Shown: in pieces, positions 34,151 to 43,752 of the stretch | Numbering within the stretch: the stretch's first letter is position 1 | How the letters are laid out: each line of letters starts with the position of its first letter | NCBI RefSeq assembly: GCF_004341365.1 | Contig: NZ_SLXH01000001.1 | Coordinates: 1-64,000 of the forward strand | Length of the DNA stretch: 64,000 nucleotides | Direction: 5' to 3' | Origin: Simplicispira metamorpha | Lineage (GTDB): Bacteria; Pseudomonadota; Gammaproteobacteria; Burkholderiales; Burkholderiaceae_C | Made by a program: the position numbers and the translations under genes | Notes under the pieces: model-generated | The model's database searches: none | Told to the model about the DNA's origin: nothing | Seen by the model: the letters and a program-made list of their open reading frames with translations, nothing else

Positions 34151-34996
34151 CTACACCGCTTCCAGCGCCATCACCGCCGTGGCCGTGTTCGAAATGGGGA
34201 TGTGGTAGTTGCTGTGGACGCGGCGCACCCCCGGCGCTGCCGCACTGAGCGCCCCGCGCATTGCCAGCCACATCAGCAGCTCCACGCCCTGGGTGCCGGT
34301 TTTTTCCACCAGCTCATGCACGCTGAACTGCGTGGCCCATTCGGGGTTGCTGGTCAGGCTCTCGATGAACTGCAAATCAAACGCCTTGTTGATGAAGCCC
34401 GCGCGCTCACCATCGAGCTGGTGCGACAGGCCGCCCGAGGCCATCACGGCCACCTTCTTCGTGCTGTCCCAGCTCTGGATGGCCTGGCCCACGGCCTTGC
34501 CCAGCGCGTAGCAGCGCTTGGCCGAAGGCAGCGGAAACTGCACGGTGTTGATGCACACCGGCACCACCGCCACGGGACAATCGCCCTCGGGCCAGAACAG
34601 CTTGAGCGGCAGCGTGCAGGCGTGGTCCACCAGCATCTCCTGGCAGGTGACCACATCAAACTCCTGCTCCACCAGCGTATGGATGAGGTGCCACGACAAA
34701 TCCACCTCGCCCGCCAGCGGCGCCAGCGTGGGAATGCCCCAGCCCTCGTCGGCGTTGTGGTACTGCGCCGCCGCACCCACGGCAAAGGTGGGCATCTTGT
34801 CGAGGAAGAAGTTCAGCCCGTGGTCGTTGTAGAACATCACCACCACATCGGGCTTCTTCTCGCCCAGCCAGTGGCGGATGGGCGGAAAACCGTCGAAGAA
34901 GGGCTTCCAGTAGGGCTCGTTTTGCAGGCCTTTGTGGATGGCATTGCCAATGGCCGGGATGTGCGAGGTGCCAAGGCCCCCGATGAGTTGTGCCAT
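34151..34996 (-). CDS. class III extradiol dioxygenase beta subunit (LigB-like, second copy)
   Basis: A 281-residue LigB-fold catalytic subunit. Non-heme iron ligands His12 (GTSHIP), His59 (YNDHG) and Glu in GVELLMW (~240), and catalytic-base His in GGLSHQ (~192), are all present. Paired with the LigA-like gene upstream, it forms a complete extradiol enzyme. It departs more from LigB of Sphingobium than does the fused protein at 37450 (for example NDHGLNFF instead of NDHASAF), so the substrate may be gallate or another protocatechuate derivative. Confidence 0.85.
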   Translation of the reverse strand: MAQLIGGLGTSHIPAIGNAIHKGLQNEPYWKPFFDGFPPIRHWLGEKKPDVVVMFYNDHGLNFFLDKMPTFAVGAAAQYHNADEGWGIPTLAPLAGEVDLSWHLIHTLVEQEFDVVTCQEMLVDHACTLPLKLFWPEGDCPVAVVPVCINTVQFPLPSAKRCYALGKAVGQAIQSWDSTKKVAVMASGGLSHQLDGERAGFINKAFDLQFIESLTSNPEWATQFSVHELVEKTGTQGVELLMWLAMRGALSAAAPGVRRVHSNYHIPISNTATAVMALEAV

Positions 34997-35005
34997 GGGG
35001 TCTCC

Positions 35006-35353
35006 TTATTGGCCAGCGGCCACGAGTTTGGCTTTGAATGCTTCTTTGGTCATGCCGGTTTGCTGCGCACCGATGTCCTGCATGTCCAGCTGGAAGATGC
35101 CCGCAAACTTGGCCAGGTAGTAGGCATTGCCACCGGCAGCAATGAGTTGCAGCACGTTCTTGGCGCGGATGGCGGCGGCTTGCGCTTCGTTGAGGCCGTA
35201 CTGGCGCATATAGGCCTCGGGGTCGGCCACAAAGGCGGCGCGGTTGGCGGCGTCGTTGAACGAAAAGCACATCTTGTTCAGCGCGTAGCCCTTGCGGGCC
35301 TGGGCGCCATCGAACAGCGTGGTGCCGGGGATGGGGGGCAAGGCAGTGGTCAC
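35006..35353 (-). CDS. extradiol dioxygenase alpha subunit (LigA-like, second copy)
   Basis: A 115-residue LigA-type small subunit (IPGTTLFDGAQARKGYALNK, then GGNAYYLAKFAGI and QTGMTKEAF). LigA caps the active site of LigB. I chose the GTG at 35353 because GGAGA lies 8 bases upstream. An ATG at 35401 would add 16 residues. It ends 9 bp before the LigB-like gene. Its C-terminal region diverges from canonical LigA after TGM, lacking the GGRSP tail. Confidence 0.82.
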   Translation of the reverse strand: MTTALPPIPGTTLFDGAQARKGYALNKMCFSFNDAANRAAFVADPEAYMRQYGLNEAQAAAIRAKNVLQLIAAGGNAYYLAKFAGIFQLDMQDIGAQQTGMTKEAFKAKLVAAGQ

Positions 35354-35405
35354 GGGGGTTGTCTCCAGGGGGAAGGTGGACAGGGCGAGGCCGGGGGCCA
35401 TGGCG

Positions 35406-36416
35406 TCAGGCGGCGAACACCTCGGTATCCACCTCGGAGGTGCCCTGGGCGTTGTAGCGCTGGCCCACCACGGTGTGCTGGTTGATGAGCGCACCCAGCC
35501 GCGCCAGCACCGGCGCGCTCAGCGCCACCTGCGCGGCGCCCAGGTCATCGTGCAGGTGCGCCACGCTGGTGGTGCCGGGGATGGGGATGATGTCTTCGCC
35601 CTGGTGCAACAGCCACGCAATGGCCAGCTGCGCCAGCGAGCAGCCCATTTCTTGCGCCAGGGCGCGGCAGCCCTCCAGCAGTTGCAGGTTGGCGGCATAG
35701 TTCTCGGGCGCAAAGCGGGGCATGGCGCGGCGGATGTCTGCGGGGTGCAGCGTGGCCACATCGGTCAGCTCGCCGCACAAAAAGCCTCGGCCCACGGGGC
35801 TGAAGGCGACAAAGGCCACGCCCAGTTCGCGGCAGGCATCCAGCACGGCAATTTCCGGGTTGCGCGTCCACAGCGAGTATTCGGTCTGCAAGGCGGCGAT
35901 GGGGTGTACGGCGTGTGCCCGGCGCAGCGTGGCCGCCGACACTTCCGACAGCCCGATGCTGCGGATCTTGCCCGCGCGCACCAGATCGGCCAGGGCGCCC
36001 ACGCTGTCTTCAATGGGCACCGTCTTGTCCCAGCGGTGCAGGTAGTACAGGTCGATCACGTCGGTCTGCAAGCGGCGCAGGCTGTCTTCGCAGGTCTGGC
36101 GCAGGGTGGCCGGGCGGCCATCGATCACGCGCACCAGCTTGCCATCGCCGTTCACGTCCACGCCCTGCATGCCGCATTTGCTGGCCAGGGTGAAGCGGCT
36201 GCGGTGGTTTTTGAGCACCCGGCCCACCAGCGTCTCGTTGGCACCAAAACCGTACAGGGCGGCGGTGTCGAACAGCGTCACGCCCGCATCCAGCGCGGCC
36301 AGCAGCACGCGCTCGCCCTGTTCGGGCGATACCGGCGCGCCGTAGGCATGGCTGAGGTTCATGCAGCCCAGCCCAATGGCGCTGACCTGGAAAGGGCCCA
36401 AAGCACGTTGTTGCAT
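35406..36416 (-). CDS. aldo/keto reductase
   Basis: A 336-residue NADPH-dependent (alpha/beta)8-barrel reductase. The catalytic tetrad is visible: Asp50 (LFDTAALYG), Tyr55, Lys80 (ASKCG) and His in YYLHRWD (~128). NADPH-site segments QTEYSLWTR and IPIPGTTSVAHL are also present. It resembles YakC/AKR13-like general aldehyde reductases. It sits inside the protocatechuate operon between ligC and the second ligA. A role on a ring-cleavage semialdehyde or aromatic aldehyde is possible but not shown. Confidence 0.88.
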   Translation of the reverse strand: MQQRALGPFQVSAIGLGCMNLSHAYGAPVSPEQGERVLLAALDAGVTLFDTAALYGFGANETLVGRVLKNHRSRFTLASKCGMQGVDVNGDGKLVRVIDGRPATLRQTCEDSLRRLQTDVIDLYYLHRWDKTVPIEDSVGALADLVRAGKIRSIGLSEVSAATLRRAHAVHPIAALQTEYSLWTRNPEIAVLDACRELGVAFVAFSPVGRGFLCGELTDVATLHPADIRRAMPRFAPENYAANLQLLEGCRALAQEMGCSLAQLAIAWLLHQGEDIIPIPGTTSVAHLHDDLGAAQVALSAPVLARLGALINQHTVVGQRYNAQGTSEVDTEVFAA

Positions 36417-36424
36417 TCAATTCT

Positions 36425-36485
36425 CCATCAAAATGACGACCAGCCCTTATACGATAAGCGCAAGCAGCTATCAAATAATGAGCAA
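36425..36485 (-). repeat. ATAGCTGCTTGCGC repeat within lig operon
   Basis: On the minus strand: CTCATTATTTGATAGCTGCTTGCGC, variable middle, AAGGGCTGGTCG. Located between ligC and the aldo/keto reductase gene and oriented like the genes. Confidence 0.75.
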
Positions 36486-36488
36486 AAA

Positions 36489-37448
36489 TCAGGCGTTGAG
36501 CTGCTGCTCCAGCTGGTGCAGCACCTGGTAGCAGGCCAGCACGCGGCCCACGCTGGCGTTGGGCTCGCGGCCTTCGCGGATGGCGGCAAAGAACTCGCGG
36601 TCTTGCAGCTCGATGCCGTTCATGGACACATCCACCTGGCTCACGTCGATCTGCTCGTCCTTGCCCGTGTACAGGTCGTCGTAGCGCGCCAGGTAGGTGG
36701 CGGTGTCGCCGATGTAGCGGAAGTACGTGCCCAGCGGGCCGTCGTTGTTGAAGCTCAAACTCAGCGTGCAGATGGCGCCATTGGCCGCCTTGAGCTGGAT
36801 GCTCATGTCCATGGCAATGCCCAGCACGGGGTGGATGGGGCCCTGGATGGCGTTGGCCTGCACGATGGGGCTGTTGGCCTGGTAGGCAAACAAGTCCACG
36901 GTGTGGGCGGCGTGGTGCCACAGCAGGTGGTCTGTCCAGCTGCGCGCCTGGCCCAGCGCGTTGGTGTTGGTGCGGCGAAAGAAATAGGTCTGCACATCCA
37001 TTTGCTGGATGTGGAACTCGCCCTTCTGAATCTTGTGGTGCACGTACTGGTGGCTGGGGTTGAAGCGGCGGGTGTGGCCGCACATGGCCACCAGACCGGT
37101 CTGCTGTTGCAGGGCCACGACGGCTTCGGCGCCCTGGAGGCTGTCGGCCAGCGGAATCTCCACCTGCACGTGCTTGCCCGCCTTCAGGCAGGCCATGGTC
37201 TGCTCGGCGTGCATTTGCGTGGGCGTGCAGAGGATGACGGCGTCCACCTCGGGCAGCGCCAGCGCATCGGCCAGGTCGGTGGTGACGTGGCCAATGCCGT
37301 ACTTGGCCGCCACTTCGCGGGTCTTTTCCAGGTCGCGGCTGGTGAGCGAGACGACTTCCACGCCGTCGATATTTTTAATGCCGTCCAGGTGCTTGATGCC
37401 GAAGGCGCCAGCGCCCGCCAGGGCGACTTTGATGGTTTTTGCGGTCAT
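36489..37448 (-). CDS. ligC: 4-carboxy-2-hydroxymuconate-6-semialdehyde dehydrogenase
   Basis: A 319-residue Gfo/Idh/MocA-family oxidoreductase. NAD(P) site VALAGAGAFGIKH (~8-20), ILCTPTQMH, the EIPLADS segment replacing the usual EKP of sugar relatives, and WTDHLLWHHAAHTVDLF are characteristic of LigC/PmdC. It oxidises the hemiacetal of the 4,5-cleavage product of protocatechuate to 2-pyrone-4,6-dicarboxylate. Its start lies 1 bp from the stop of the fused dioxygenase gene, so the two are translated together. Confidence 0.94.
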   Translation of the reverse strand: MTAKTIKVALAGAGAFGIKHLDGIKNIDGVEVVSLTSRDLEKTREVAAKYGIGHVTTDLADALALPEVDAVILCTPTQMHAEQTMACLKAGKHVQVEIPLADSLQGAEAVVALQQQTGLVAMCGHTRRFNPSHQYVHHKIQKGEFHIQQMDVQTYFFRRTNTNALGQARSWTDHLLWHHAAHTVDLFAYQANSPIVQANAIQGPIHPVLGIAMDMSIQLKAANGAICTLSLSFNNDGPLGTYFRYIGDTATYLARYDDLYTGKDEQIDVSQVDVSMNGIELQDREFFAAIREGREPNASVGRVLACYQVLHQLEQQLNA

Positions 37449-37449
37449 G

Positions 37450-38844
<1,395 letters not shown>

Positions 38845-38861
38845 TCAGGTGGAATCGCCGC

Positions 38862-38932
38862 CGGGCCGCCCCAAGGCGATTCACGCCCCCTCGGGGGGCA
38901 GCGACCCGCGCAGCGGCTGAGCGTGGGGGCTA
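38862..38932 (-). repeat. GC-rich dispersed repeat with G/C hairpin, between ligAB and ligI
   Basis: Contains CCGGGCCGCCCCAAGGCGA, the hairpin GCCCCC-TC-GGGGGGC (38885-38899) and CAGCGGCTGAGCGTGGGGGC, ending at the ligI stop. I recall near-identical strings scattered in Comamonadaceae genomes, but only one copy is in this window, so its repeat status is from memory. Confidence 0.55.
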
Positions 38933-39862
38933 ACACGCTTCGGGCCAGTACAGGCGCATGGGGTTGTCCACCAACAGCTTTTGTTGCAGCGCTGGCGTGG
39001 TGGCGATGTGCGGAATGAAGTCCACCAGCAGGCCGTCGTCGGGCATGTGGTCTTTGAGGTTGGGGTGCGGCCAGTCGGTGCCCCAGAGCACGCGGTCAGG
39101 AAACTCCTCGACCACCTTGCGGGCAAACGGCACCACGTCGCGGTAGGCGGCCTGCTCGCCGTTCAGAGCGTGGGGGCCAGTGGCAGACAGGCGCTCGGGG
39201 CAGCTCACCTTGCTCCACACATTGGGGTGCTGGCGCATGAATTGCAGGAACAGCGCGAACTCTGCGCTGTCCACGCCTTTGGCCACGTCGGGGCGGCCCA
39301 TGTGATCGACCACCACGGTGGTGGGGAGCTGGGTAAAAAAGTCCCACAGCTCGGGCAAGTCCACAGCCTCAAAGTAGATCACCACATGCCAGCCCAAGCG
39401 GTGGATACGCGCGGCAATCTCCATCAGCTCGTCCTTGGGCGTGAAGTCCACCAGGCGCTTGACGAAGTTGAAGCGCACGCCGCGCACGCCCGCGTCGTGC
39501 ATGGCCTGCAACTCGGCATCGCTCACGCTGCGCTTGACGGTGGCCACGCCCCGCGCCTTGCCACCGGAATGCACCAGGGCATCGACCATGGCGCGGTTGT
39601 CGGCGCCGTGGCAGGTGGCCTGCACGACCACGTTGCGGGCAAAGCCCAGGTGGTCGCGCAGCGCATAGAGCTGGTGCTTGCTGGCGTCGCAGGGCGTGTA
39701 TTTGCGCTCGGGGGCGTACGGAAACTCGGCGCCAGGGCCAAACACGTGGCAGTGCGCATCGACCGCGCCTGCGGGCAACTGAAAGCGCGGCTGGCTGGGG
39801 CCGCTGTACCAGTCGAGCCAGCCAGCGGTTTTGGTGAAGTCACCGGAAGTCGGTTGGGGCAT
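38930..39862 (-). CDS. ligI: 2-pyrone-4,6-dicarboxylate hydrolase
   Basis: A 310-residue amidohydrolase-superfamily lactonase opening 2-pyrone-4,6-dicarboxylate to 4-oxalomesaconate. Metal-site pattern DAHCHVFGPG (~35), VVQATCHGADN, GVRFNFVKRL, VVVDHMGRPD and GTDWPHPN (~265) match LigI/PmdD. The start at 39862 is 9 bases downstream of the Bug stop; a TTG four codons upstream would overlap Bug. It works directly after LigC. Confidence 0.93.
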   Translation of the reverse strand: MPQPTSGDFTKTAGWLDWYSGPSQPRFQLPAGAVDAHCHVFGPGAEFPYAPERKYTPCDASKHQLYALRDHLGFARNVVVQATCHGADNRAMVDALVHSGGKARGVATVKRSVSDAELQAMHDAGVRGVRFNFVKRLVDFTPKDELMEIAARIHRLGWHVVIYFEAVDLPELWDFFTQLPTTVVVDHMGRPDVAKGVDSAEFALFLQFMRQHPNVWSKVSCPERLSATGPHALNGEQAAYRDVVPFARKVVEEFPDRVLWGTDWPHPNLKDHMPDDGLLVDFIPHIATTPALQQKLLVDNPMRLYWPEAC

Positions 39863-39870
39863 GGCAGCTC

Positions 39871-40881
39871 TCAATCCAGCGATACGTTGGCTTTGCGGAT
39901 CACGTCGCCAAAGCGTTGGCTCTCGTCCTTGACGAACTGGGTGAACTGCGCGCGGGTGGTCGGAAACTGCTCGTAGCCAAAGGTCTTGAATTTGTCGGCC
40001 ACTTCGGGGCCCGACAGGGCCTGCTCAATGTCCTTGCGGATTTTTTCGGTCACGGCGGCGGGCAGGCCGGGGGGCACGGCAATGGCGTTCCAGCCCGTCA
40101 CGACAAAGTCTTTGGGGCCACCGGCTTCGGCCACCGTGGGCACGTCAGGGAACTCGGCGGAGCGCTGCGGCCCGGCAAACGCCAGCAGGCGCAGCTTGCC
40201 CGCGCGGTACAGCGGCCCGGCGGTGGCGGCACTGCCCAGCGCAAAGGCCAGGTCGCCGGTCGAGACGGAGGTGTAGAGCTGCGTGGTTTCCTTGAAGATC
40301 ACGTGCTCCATCTGCGTGCCCGTGGCGCTCTCGAACATCTCCGAGCCCAAATGCACCGGGTTGCCCACCGACCAGGAGCCATAGTTGAGCTGGCCGGGGC
40401 GGGCCTTGGCGTCGGCCACGATGTCGGCCACGTTTTTGTACTTGCTCTGGGTGCCCACGGTGAAGAAAAAGTGGGTTTTGAACAGGGGCAGCAGCGTGTC
40501 GAAGTCTTTGGCCACGTCGTAGGGCAGCTTCTTGAACAGGCTGGGGTAGGCAGCCAGGTGGACGTTGTCGAGCACGATCAGGTCGTGGCCATCTTTGGCG
40601 CCGCGCTTGAAGGCGTCGATGGCGATGAAGCCGTTGCCACCGGGGCGGTTTTCCACCACCACCGACTGGCCCCAGGCCTTGGAGAGCTTGTCGGCCACCA
40701 GGCGGGCCACGCCGTCAGGCCCGCCGCCCACCGGGAACGGGGTGATGATGCGCACCGGCTTGCTCGGGAACGATTGCGCCGCAGCCCAGGGCGAGGCCAG
40801 CGCGCCCAGAGCGCACACGGCAGACAAGGCCAGCGCCGTGCCGATGCGGCGGCGGGCGGGGGAAGAAGGGGTGGTGTTCAT
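39871..40881 (-). CDS. Bug/TctC-family solute receptor of the lig operon
   Basis: A 336-residue secreted receptor. A signal peptide with basic n-region (ARRRIG) is cleaved near ASPWAAA-QS (~36), followed by the Bug core VRIITPFPVGGGPDGVARL, VVENRPGGNGFIA, LNYGSWSVGNPVH and FPDVPTVAEAGG. The ligand is presumably protocatechuate, a pyrone dicarboxylate or a related polycarboxylate taken up for this pathway (inference from position between ligK and ligI). It differs clearly from the Bug at 28023, so it is not a recent duplicate. Confidence 0.88.
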   Translation of the reverse strand: MNTTPSSPARRRIGTALALSAVCALGALASPWAAAQSFPSKPVRIITPFPVGGGPDGVARLVADKLSKAWGQSVVVENRPGGNGFIAIDAFKRGAKDGHDLIVLDNVHLAAYPSLFKKLPYDVAKDFDTLLPLFKTHFFFTVGTQSKYKNVADIVADAKARPGQLNYGSWSVGNPVHLGSEMFESATGTQMEHVIFKETTQLYTSVSTGDLAFALGSAATAGPLYRAGKLRLLAFAGPQRSAEFPDVPTVAEAGGPKDFVVTGWNAIAVPPGLPAAVTEKIRKDIEQALSGPEVADKFKTFGYEQFPTTRAQFTQFVKDESQRFGDVIRKANVSLD

Positions 40882-40902
40882 GGATGTCTCCTGTTGTTTT
40901 GA

Positions 40903-40972
40903 TTGCTATTGAAAAAATAGCTGCTAGCGCTTATCTGAAAAGGCTTGGAAGCCGATTTGGCTTCATATGGCT
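40903..40972 (+). repeat. ATAGCTGCTAGCGC repeat upstream of bug in lig operon
   Basis: ATTGCTATTGAAAAAATAGCTGCTAGCGC start, variable middle, GAAGCCGATTTGGCTTCATAT end. It includes the CTATTG unit that is expanded at 2466. It lies between ligK and bug, antisense to the genes. Confidence 0.8.
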
Positions 40973-41047
40973 ATGGCAGACCGCTGGGGAAATGCGCACT
41001 GGCGCCGCCGCAGGCGGGGGCGTGCGCCGTGTCGCAGTCGATGGCGG

Positions 41048-41731
41048 TCAGTCGATGTACTTCAGGCCGGCGGCGGCCAGGGGCTCGCGCATCTGGTACA
41101 TGTCCAGGCCCAGCACGCCGCTGGCCAGCTTGGCGCGCTTTTCGCCCTCAAAGCTCTCGCGCTTTTGCGCTGCCGCCAGCGTGGCCACCGCGCGGGCAGC
41201 GGGCACGCAGACCACGCCATCGTCGTCGGCCACGATCACGTCGCCCGGCGTGACCAGCATGCCAGCGCACACCACCGGGATGTTGACCGAGCCCAGCGTG
41301 GCCTTGATGGTGCCTTTGCTGGAGATGGCGCGGCTCCACACCGGGAAGTTCATCTCCTGCAAGGTTTTCACATCGCGCACCCCGGCGTCGATGATGAGGG
41401 CGCGGGCGCCCCGGGCCTGGAAGGACGTGGCCAGCAGGTCGCCAAAGTAGCCGTCGGTGCATTCGGCGGTGACTGCCGCCACCACGATGTCGCCGGGCTG
41501 TATCTGCTCGGCGGCCACGTGCATCATCCAGTTGTCGCCGGGTTGCAGCAGCACGGTGATGGCCGTGCCGCTGACCTGCTGGCCGCTGTAGATGGGGCGC
41601 ATGTAGGGCTTGAGCAGGCCCACGCGGCCCATGGCTTCGTGGACGGTGGCCGAGCCGAGTGCGGCCAGCCCGTCGGCGGCGGCGCGGTCGGCGCGCTGGA
41701 TGTTGCGGTACACAACGCCTAGTTCAAACAT
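41048..41731 (-). CDS. ligK: 4-carboxy-4-hydroxy-2-oxoadipate aldolase
   Basis: A 227-residue class II (metal-dependent) aldolase of the HMG/CHA family, cleaving 4-carboxy-4-hydroxy-2-oxoadipate to pyruvate + oxaloacetate; it often also decarboxylates oxaloacetate. [11 protein letters not shown] (N-term), [20 protein letters not shown] and [12 protein letters not shown] with the active-site Arg-Asp pair, then [17 protein letters not shown]. Length and motifs match LigK/PmdF. It follows ligJ by 37 bp. Confidence 0.94.
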   Translation of the reverse strand: MFELGVVYRNIQRADRAAADGLAALGSATVHEAMGRVGLLKPYMRPIYSGQQVSGTAITVLLQPGDNWMMHVAAEQIQPGDIVVAAVTAECTDGYFGDLLATSFQARGARALIIDAGVRDVKTLQEMNFPVWSRAISSKGTIKATLGSVNIPVVCAGMLVTPGDVIVADDDGVVCVPAARAVATLAAAQKRESFEGEKRAKLASGVLGLDMYQMREPLAAAGLKYID

Positions 41732-41768
41732 GGTGTGGTTCTCCTTGGGGGGGTGCGGGGCGTGGGGC

Positions 41769-42803
41769 TTACAGGCCCTTGGCCTTCAGGCGCGCATCCA
41801 GGCGCGAGAACACGCGGCGCACGTTGCCTTCGTAGATCTGGTGCTTGTCGTCGCTGCTCAAAATGCGGCTGGCTTCGATGTAGCGCTTGGTGTCGTCGTA
41901 GTAGTGGCCGGTGGTGGGATCGATGCCGCGCACGGCGCCAATCATTTCGCTGGCAAACAGCACGTTCTTCACCGGGATCACGGTATTGAGCAGGTCGATA
42001 CCGGGTTGGTGGTAGACGCAGGTGTCGAAGTACACGTTGTTCATCACATGCTCGTCGAGCAGGGGCCTTTTCATCTCCTGCGCCAGACCCCGAAAGCGCC
42101 CCCAGTGGTAGGGCACCGCGCCACCGCCGTGCGGAATCAAAAACTTGAGCGAGGGGAAATCCTTGAACAAATCGCCCTGGATCAGCTGCATGAAGGCCGT
42201 GGTGTCGGCGTTCAGGTAGTGCGCGCCCGTGGTGTGAAAGCACGCATTGCAGGAGGTAGAGACGTGGATCATGGCGGGCAGGTCGTACTCCACCATCTTT
42301 TCGTAGATGGGGTACCAGTGCTTGTCGGTCAGCGGGGGGCTGGTCCAGTGGCCGCCGGAGGGATCAGGGTTCAGGTTGATGCCGACGGCGCCGTATTCCT
42401 TGACGCACTTTTCCAGCTCGGGGATGCAGGTGGCCGGATCGACACCGGGCGACTGCGGCAGCATGGCCACGGGCACAAAATGGTCGGGGAACAGCGTGGA
42501 GACGCGGTAGCACAGCTCGTTGCAGATGGCCGCCCAGGTGCTGGACACATTGAAGTCACCGATGTGGTGGGCCATGAAGCTGGCACGCGGGCTGAACAGC
42601 GTGATGTCGCTGCCGCGCTCTTGCATCAGCTTGAGCTGGTTGGTTTCGATGGACTCGCGCAGTTCGTCATCGCTGATGCTCAGGTCGGCCACTTGGGGCA
42701 TGGCCGCCGGGTCTTTGATGCCAGCGATCTGCGCATTGCGCCAGTTCTCCAGCGCCTTGGGGGCCGTGGTGTAGTGGCCGTGGCAGTCGATGATGAGGCT
42801 CAT
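41769..42803 (-). CDS. ligJ: 4-oxalomesaconate hydratase
   Basis: A 344-residue amidohydrolase-2-type zinc hydratase that adds water to 4-oxalomesaconate to give 4-carboxy-4-hydroxy-2-oxoadipate. [12 protein letters not shown] (His8, His10), [37 protein letters not shown] and LFASEMIGA occupy the positions expected for LigJ/PmdE. The tautomerase LigU, which normally supplies its substrate isomer, is not seen in this window. Confidence 0.93.
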   Translation of the reverse strand: MSLIIDCHGHYTTAPKALENWRNAQIAGIKDPAAMPQVADLSISDDELRESIETNQLKLMQERGSDITLFSPRASFMAHHIGDFNVSSTWAAICNELCYRVSTLFPDHFVPVAMLPQSPGVDPATCIPELEKCVKEYGAVGINLNPDPSGGHWTSPPLTDKHWYPIYEKMVEYDLPAMIHVSTSCNACFHTTGAHYLNADTTAFMQLIQGDLFKDFPSLKFLIPHGGGAVPYHWGRFRGLAQEMKRPLLDEHVMNNVYFDTCVYHQPGIDLLNTVIPVKNVLFASEMIGAVRGIDPTTGHYYDDTKRYIEASRILSSDDKHQIYEGNVRRVFSRLDARLKAKGL

Positions 42804-42892
42804 GTCCGGGGTGCTCCTTGTCTATGGGGTGTCATGTGGCGTGGTGCCAGGGGTTGCGGTGCGGGCGCTGTCTCCAGGCGATGGCGGCAGGG

Positions 42893-43585
42893 TCACACCG
42901 GCGCCATGCCCTGGCGGCGCTTGGCATCGGCGGCTTGCGGCGATGCCAGGTAGGCCAGCAGCGCCCGGGCTGCCTCGGCCTGTGGCGACTGCGCACCCAC
43001 GCCCGCTGAAAACGTGGTGGTGATCTGGATGGCCGCAGGCAGCGGCCCAGCGATGGTGATGCCGGGCACATGCAGCAGCTCACTCAGTTGCTGAAAGCCC
43101 AGCGCCACCTCGCCCCGCGCCACCAGCGCGCCCACGGGCACGCCCGGTGGCGCTTGCACCATGCGGGGGGCGATCTGGTCGGCAATGCCCCAGCGCGCAA
43201 ACAGCTGGGACAGCGCCACGCCACTGGGGCCGGTGGACAAGCTGATGCTGGGCGCGGCCAGCACGGCTTGGCGCACGGCGTCTTCGGTGCGCAGGTCAGG
43301 CAGCGGCGCCCCAGCGGGCACGGCCACGGCCACGCCCGACTGCACCCAGTCCACCTGGCTGCCCGGCAGCAGTTGCCCTGCCGCCAGCAATCGGGCGATG
43401 GCGTCCGACGCCAGAATCACCACGTCAAAAGCCTCGCCCGCCTGCACGCGCTTGGCAGCGTCCACACCGCCCACCGATTCGATGGCCACGTGGGTGCCCG
43501 ACTGCTGCGCAAACCCATCCACCAGCTCGGCCAGCACCTGGCGCGTGGCCATGGAAGAAATGCCGCGGACCACGGGGGCGCTCAT
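42893..43585 (-). CDS. ModA-like substrate-binding-domain protein, no signal peptide
   Basis: A 230-residue type II periplasmic-binding fold resembling ModA (ISSMATRQVLAELVDGFAQQSG, FDVVILASDAIARLLAAGQL, GQLLPGSQVDW, GEVALGFQQLSELLHVPGI). It begins MSAPVVRG without any hydrophobic leader. The start is supported by GGAGA 6 bases upstream, and an upstream in-frame extension is His/Pro/Arg-rich, not a signal. It is the first gene of the lig operon, divergent from the LysR gene. It may be a cytoplasmic sensor or ligand-binding protein (inference). Confidence 0.75.
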   Translation of the reverse strand: MSAPVVRGISSMATRQVLAELVDGFAQQSGTHVAIESVGGVDAAKRVQAGEAFDVVILASDAIARLLAAGQLLPGSQVDWVQSGVAVAVPAGAPLPDLRTEDAVRQAVLAAPSISLSTGPSGVALSQLFARWGIADQIAPRMVQAPPGVPVGALVARGEVALGFQQLSELLHVPGITIAGPLPAAIQITTTFSAGVGAQSPQAEAARALLAYLASPQAADAKRRQGMAPV

Positions 43586-43709
43586 GCGGTGTCTCCGGCG
43601 GGGCGCTGCGCAGCGCGGGGGTGTGCGGTGGTGTCCATGGCCTGGATTGTGGACAGCAGCGGGCACGATCAGAAGCCCTCCCCGGCACTACCAGATATAC
43701 CATTGCGCG

Positions 43710-43737
43710 ATAGTTCACTTCAAGCTATTGCAAATAG
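43710..43737. promoter_or_regulatory. LysR-type binding site upstream of lig operon and LysR gene
   Basis: ATAG-N11-CTAT (43710-43728) is a symmetric T-N11-A LysR box, overlapped on its right by CTATT-GCA-AATAG (43725-43737), a second 5-bp inverted repeat. It lies 15 bases before the LysR start and 125 bp from the divergent operon's first gene. Confidence 0.65.
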
Positions 43738-43752
43738 CGCAGATCGTTTTCC

